From contig NZ_ML703290.1 of the NCBI RefSeq assembly GCF_008520305.1, positions 1 to 64,000 on the forward strand: a DNA stretch of 64,000 nucleotides, written 5' to 3'. Position 1 is the stretch's first letter. Every line of letters starts with the position of its first letter. The translations under genes were made by a program, and so were the position numbers. The notes under the pieces were generated by a model. It searched no databases and had not been told where the DNA came from. It saw only the letters and a program-made list of their open reading frames with translations. The stretch comes from Mesorhizobium sp. SARCC-RB16n (lineage in GTDB: Bacteria; Pseudomonadota; Alphaproteobacteria; Rhizobiales; Rhizobiaceae). Below are positions 61,671-64,000 of this stretch, in pieces.

Positions 61671-62552
61671 ATGACTATCCTCGTTACCGGCGCCACTGGC
61701 AGGGTCGGCCGCCAAGTCGTCCAGCAACTCGTCAAGCGCGGCGCCGATGTGCGCGCCCTCGTTCGCGACGCCTCGAAGGCCGACTTTCCGGCCGTCGTAG
61801 AGGTCGTGGAAGGCGAACTGCTCGATATCGACTCCCTGCGCAAAGCGTTTGCCGGCGTCGGCACGCTGTTCCTGCTCAACGCGGTCTCAGGGGACGAATT
61901 CACCCAGGCGCTCATCACCCTGAACATTGCCCGCGAGTCAGGCGTCGAGCGGGTCGTCTATCTGTCGGCGATCCATAGCGACCACTTCGTCAACGTGCCG
62001 CATTTCGCGGTGAAGTCCGGCGCCGAGCGGATGATCGAACAGATGGGGTTCAGCGCCACCATCCTGCGTCCGGCCTACTTCATCGACAATGAACTCATGA
62101 TCAAGGATGTCATCTTCAACTATGGGGTCTATCCGATGCCGATCGGAGCCAAGGGCATCGCCATGGTCGACGCCCGCGACATAGCCGAGGTCGCAGCCGT
62201 CGAGCTGGTCCGTCGTGACCAGGCCCCCGGCAAGCTGCCGATCGAAACCATTAATCTGGTCGGCCCCGATACGCTGACCGGTTCGGATGTAGCCGCGATC
62301 TGGTCAGACGTCCTGGGTCGCCCGGTTGCCTATGGCGGCGATGATCCTGCCGGATTCGAGCAGAATCTGGCCAACATCATGCCCAAGTGGATGGCCTACG
62401 AGATGCGCCTGATGGCCGAGCGCTATGTCACCGACGGCATGCTTCCGGAGGCCGGCGACGTCGAGCGCCTGACAGAGATTCTGGGCCGCCCGCTGCACTC
62501 CTATCGCACCTTCGCGGTTGAGCTTGCCGCATCGCAGCCACCGTACCGGTGA
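61671..62552 (+). CDS. NmrA/SDR-a type NAD(P)-binding protein
   Basis: A 293-residue atypical short-chain dehydrogenase. The nucleotide-binding loop is VTGATGRVGRQVVQQL at residues 4-19, followed by VRALVRDASKA and a VFLLNAVSGDEFTQ region. The Tyr-xxx-Lys pair is absent or altered, as in NmrA and quinone reductase QOR2-like proteins, which sense redox or reduce quinones. Probably the target of the divergent LysR regulator. The C-terminus RPLHSYRTFAVELA is normal for the family. Confidence 0.88.
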   Translation: MTILVTGATGRVGRQVVQQLVKRGADVRALVRDASKADFPAVVEVVEGELLDIDSLRKAFAGVGTLFLLNAVSGDEFTQALITLNIARESGVERVVYLSAIHSDHFVNVPHFAVKSGAERMIEQMGFSATILRPAYFIDNELMIKDVIFNYGVYPMPIGAKGIAMVDARDIAEVAAVELVRRDQAPGKLPIETINLVGPDTLTGSDVAAIWSDVLGRPVAYGGDDPAGFEQNLANIMPKWMAYEMRLMAERYVTDGMLPEAGDVERLTEILGRPLHSYRTFAVELAASQPPYR

Positions 62553-62653
62553 ATCCGGAAGGCGAAAGCAAGCTGACCCATGCGCAAGCCTGGTCCGGCC
62601 TGGGATTCACGGCCCGCGACATCAGCGAGTTGTTCGCGCAAGGCAGGCTCTGA
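62549..62653 (+). pseudogene. Possible orphan C-terminal fragment between the two NAD(P)-binding genes
   Basis: Starting in the NmrA stop region, another frame reads VNPEGESKLTHAQAWSGLGF then TARDISELFAQGRL and stops at 62651-62653. The wording looks like a real C-terminal end, not random sequence, and could be what is left of a deleted gene or an alternative frame-shifted tail of the NmrA-like gene. No start of its own is convincing. Confidence 0.3.
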
Positions 62654-62717
62654 CCACTACCATGAACATCAACCTGGGATTGCCTCTTGGGAGGCGTCCC
62701 CTTCCGAGGTAGCTATC

Positions 62718-63386
62718 ATGCAAAATTCCGAAACCGATAACATCCGAAATGTCCCGCCCAAGATATTGGTCCTTGGAGCGACCGGCGGCACCGGGCGCCT
62801 GATCGTTAGCCAGGCGGTGGAACGAGGGTACGATGTCACCGTGCTCGTGCGCTCTCCCGAAAAGGCGAGCGACCTTAAGGGGGCAAAGCTCGTCGTGGGA
62901 GACGCCCGCGACCAGGAGGTCCTACGGCAAGCGCTCAAAGGCCGGAGCGCCGTCATCAGCGCACTTGGTACTCCCGCTAGCCCAGTCCGCGAGGTGGCCC
63001 TTCTCTCATCCGCAACGCGGACGCTCGTGAATGCAATGAAGGCCGAACAAGTCTCTCGCCTTGTCGCCATCACGGGCCTCGGTGCCGGGGACAGCGCGGG
63101 CCATGGCGGCTTTCTGTTCGACAACGTGGTTTTCCCGCTCCTTTTGCGCAAGGTCTACGCCGACAAGAACCGTCAGGAAGCCATTATCAGGGACAGCGGT
63201 CTCGACTGGGTTCTCGTCCGCCCCTCCGTGCTCAACGACAAGCCCAGCCGCGAGACGATCCGCGCGCTCACTGATCTCTCGGGCTTCCATGGCGGAACCA
63301 TATCGCGCGCAAACGTTGCCAGCTTTGTCTTGGACCAGCTGCGCGACGACACATGGGTGCATCGTTCCCCGTTGATTACCTGGTGA
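62718..63386 (+). CDS. NAD(P)-binding oxidoreductase (SDR-a5 / NmrA-like)
   Basis: A 222-residue protein with nucleotide-binding ILVLGATGGTGRLIVSQAV near residues 16-34 and the family segment LVAITGLGAGDSAGHGGFLF, then VRPSVLNDKPSR. It is similar to BVR-B/YwnB-like single-domain reductases acting on flavin or quinone-type substrates. ATG 62718 is picked by comparison with relatives. It may share the LysR-controlled transcript with the NmrA-like gene. Confidence 0.86.
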   Translation: MQNSETDNIRNVPPKILVLGATGGTGRLIVSQAVERGYDVTVLVRSPEKASDLKGAKLVVGDARDQEVLRQALKGRSAVISALGTPASPVREVALLSSATRTLVNAMKAEQVSRLVAITGLGAGDSAGHGGFLFDNVVFPLLLRKVYADKNRQEAIIRDSGLDWVLVRPSVLNDKPSRETIRALTDLSGFHGGTISRANVASFVLDQLRDDTWVHRSPLITW

Positions 63387-63447
63387 AAGCCAGCGCGCGA
63401 TCGGCCGTGGTCCTTCTGACTGAGATAACCACGGCCGTCAGGCCGGC

Positions 63448-63801
63448 TCAGCCGACCCTGACGACAAAATGCTTGGTCACCGGCTCGATGATCTTCCAGG
63501 TGCCCTTGAAATCGGCTTCCACCACGAAGGCGTCGCCGGGGCCAACCTCGACCGGCGTGCCACCGTCGGGCGTGATGATGATGCGGCCGGCGATCATGTG
63601 CACGAACTCATAGTCGGTGTAGGTGGCATGATAGGTGCCGGGCGACGCCCGCCAGGTTCCCGACATCACCTTGCCGTCTTCCGTCGTGTGCTGGACGGCG
63701 GTCTGCATGGTCGGATGGCCCTCGACCACGACCCAGCCGGGCAGATCGCCGGCCTCCGCGTGCTCGACTGCGCCGAATTTGAAGATGCACTTGTTCGTCA
63801 T
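63448..63801 (-). CDS. Cupin domain protein (DUF861-like)
   Basis: A 117-residue single cupin. Motif 1 includes GTYHATYTDYEFVHMIAG and motif 2 has DGGTPVEVGPGDAFVV, though the metal-binding His set is reduced (only one of two His in motif 1), so it may bind ligand without metal. DUF861 cupins are related to ureidoglycine aminohydrolase and to N-terminal parts of sensor proteins. ATG 63801 is chosen for the conserved MTNKCIFKFGAVEH start. Confidence 0.82.
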   Translation of the reverse strand: MTNKCIFKFGAVEHAEAGDLPGWVVVEGHPTMQTAVQHTTEDGKVMSGTWRASPGTYHATYTDYEFVHMIAGRIIITPDGGTPVEVGPGDAFVVEADFKGTWKIIEPVTKHFVVRVG

Positions 63802-63935
63802 GCCGGGCTCCGTTGCTTGATATGTTCGAGGTCGGATAACCGATGCACATGACGGGAGCAATGCCGTGCAATGCGAAACTGGCGCGGCCGCGCATGAGGG
63901 AAGGACCCGCCCGCTGCCTGCGCCGACTTGGAGTG

Positions 63936-64000
63936 CTACGGCTTGTGCGGCGCCGAGACGAGTTCAGCCTTGCGGTGCGCCGTCTCCAGCCCGAGGCCGA
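63936..64000 (-). CDS. 3' end of a gene running off the window
   Basis: On the minus strand a frame enters from beyond 64000 and reads GLGLETAHRKAELVSAPHKP before a TAG at 63936-63938. It has protein-like composition and there is no stop up to the window end, but with about 20 codons I cannot identify the product. The gap from 63802 to 63935 shows nothing else. Confidence 0.4.
   Translation of the reverse strand, partial: GLGLETAHRKAELVSAPHKP

Overview
The window looks like a contiguous piece of chromosome from a rhizobial alphaproteobacterium, most likely Mesorhizobium or a close relative in the Phyllobacteriaceae. The DNA is GC-rich and densely coded. The gene neighbourhoods are typical of that group: a metX tail overlapping metW, cobS-cobT beside a J-domain gene and bolA, aroK-aroB-corC, and xerD followed by accA. 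The genus is an inference from protein flavour and gene order; there is no rRNA or other phylogenetic marker in the window.

Region 1 (1-17.2 kb) is mostly core metabolism: metW, a frameshifted DUF1330 gene, a family 2 glycosyltransferase, a BacA/SbmA-like ABC transporter, a methyltransferase divergent from gloB, a DUF985 cupin, a YhhN membrane protein with a 4 x 21 bp repeat at its 5' end, a DUF3108 protein, rpmB, a queuosine-precursor-type transporter, a spermidine-synthase-like protein, a phytase-like esterase with cobT and cobS, a J-domain protein, bolA and a TPP-dependent enzyme. Region 2 (17.2-34.3 kb) holds the prkA-yeaH-spoVR stress operon behind a striking nested dyad, a secreted hydrolase, a corC-like gene that has lost its membrane domain, aroB, aroK, a 50-residue membrane protein, xerD, accA, an L,D-transpeptidase lipoprotein with tusA, a CobW GTPase, a D,D-carboxypeptidase, an M20 amidohydrolase behind three 20 bp repeats, and tRNA-Arg(CCU).

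Region 3 (34.3-60.5 kb), just past the tRNA, is accessory in character. It opens with an unusual convergent-to-tRNA cluster on the minus strand: a three-domain protein (TPR-like, ATP-grasp, C39-like cysteine peptidase) followed by two different PLP enzymes. I recognise no described pathway with this composition, and it is the best candidate here for an undescribed biosynthetic system. Next come an envelope-modification operon (family 39 glycosyltransferase, GtrB-GtrA fusion, PAP2 phosphatase), a DUF1344 protein, a secreted protein with two LolD-type ATPases and a giant FtsX-type permease, an OmpR-type two-component system, a tyrosine phosphatase, a four-repeat COG4705 membrane protein, a small secreted protein, an RND pump, a Tat-exported Pcm-like methyltransferase and a secreted phosphodiesterase.

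Six intergenic sites in 40.0-57.6 kb match CWTAC-N6-GTAWK (W = A/T, K = G/T), near-palindromic with a fixed 6-base spacer, and each lies upstream of a different transcription unit of this region. I propose that they mark a local envelope regulon, probably controlled by the two-component system in the middle. Region 4 (60.6-64 kb) has a LysR regulator divergent from an NmrA-like dehydrogenase, a second NAD(P)-binding protein, a cupin, and the end of a gene running off the window.
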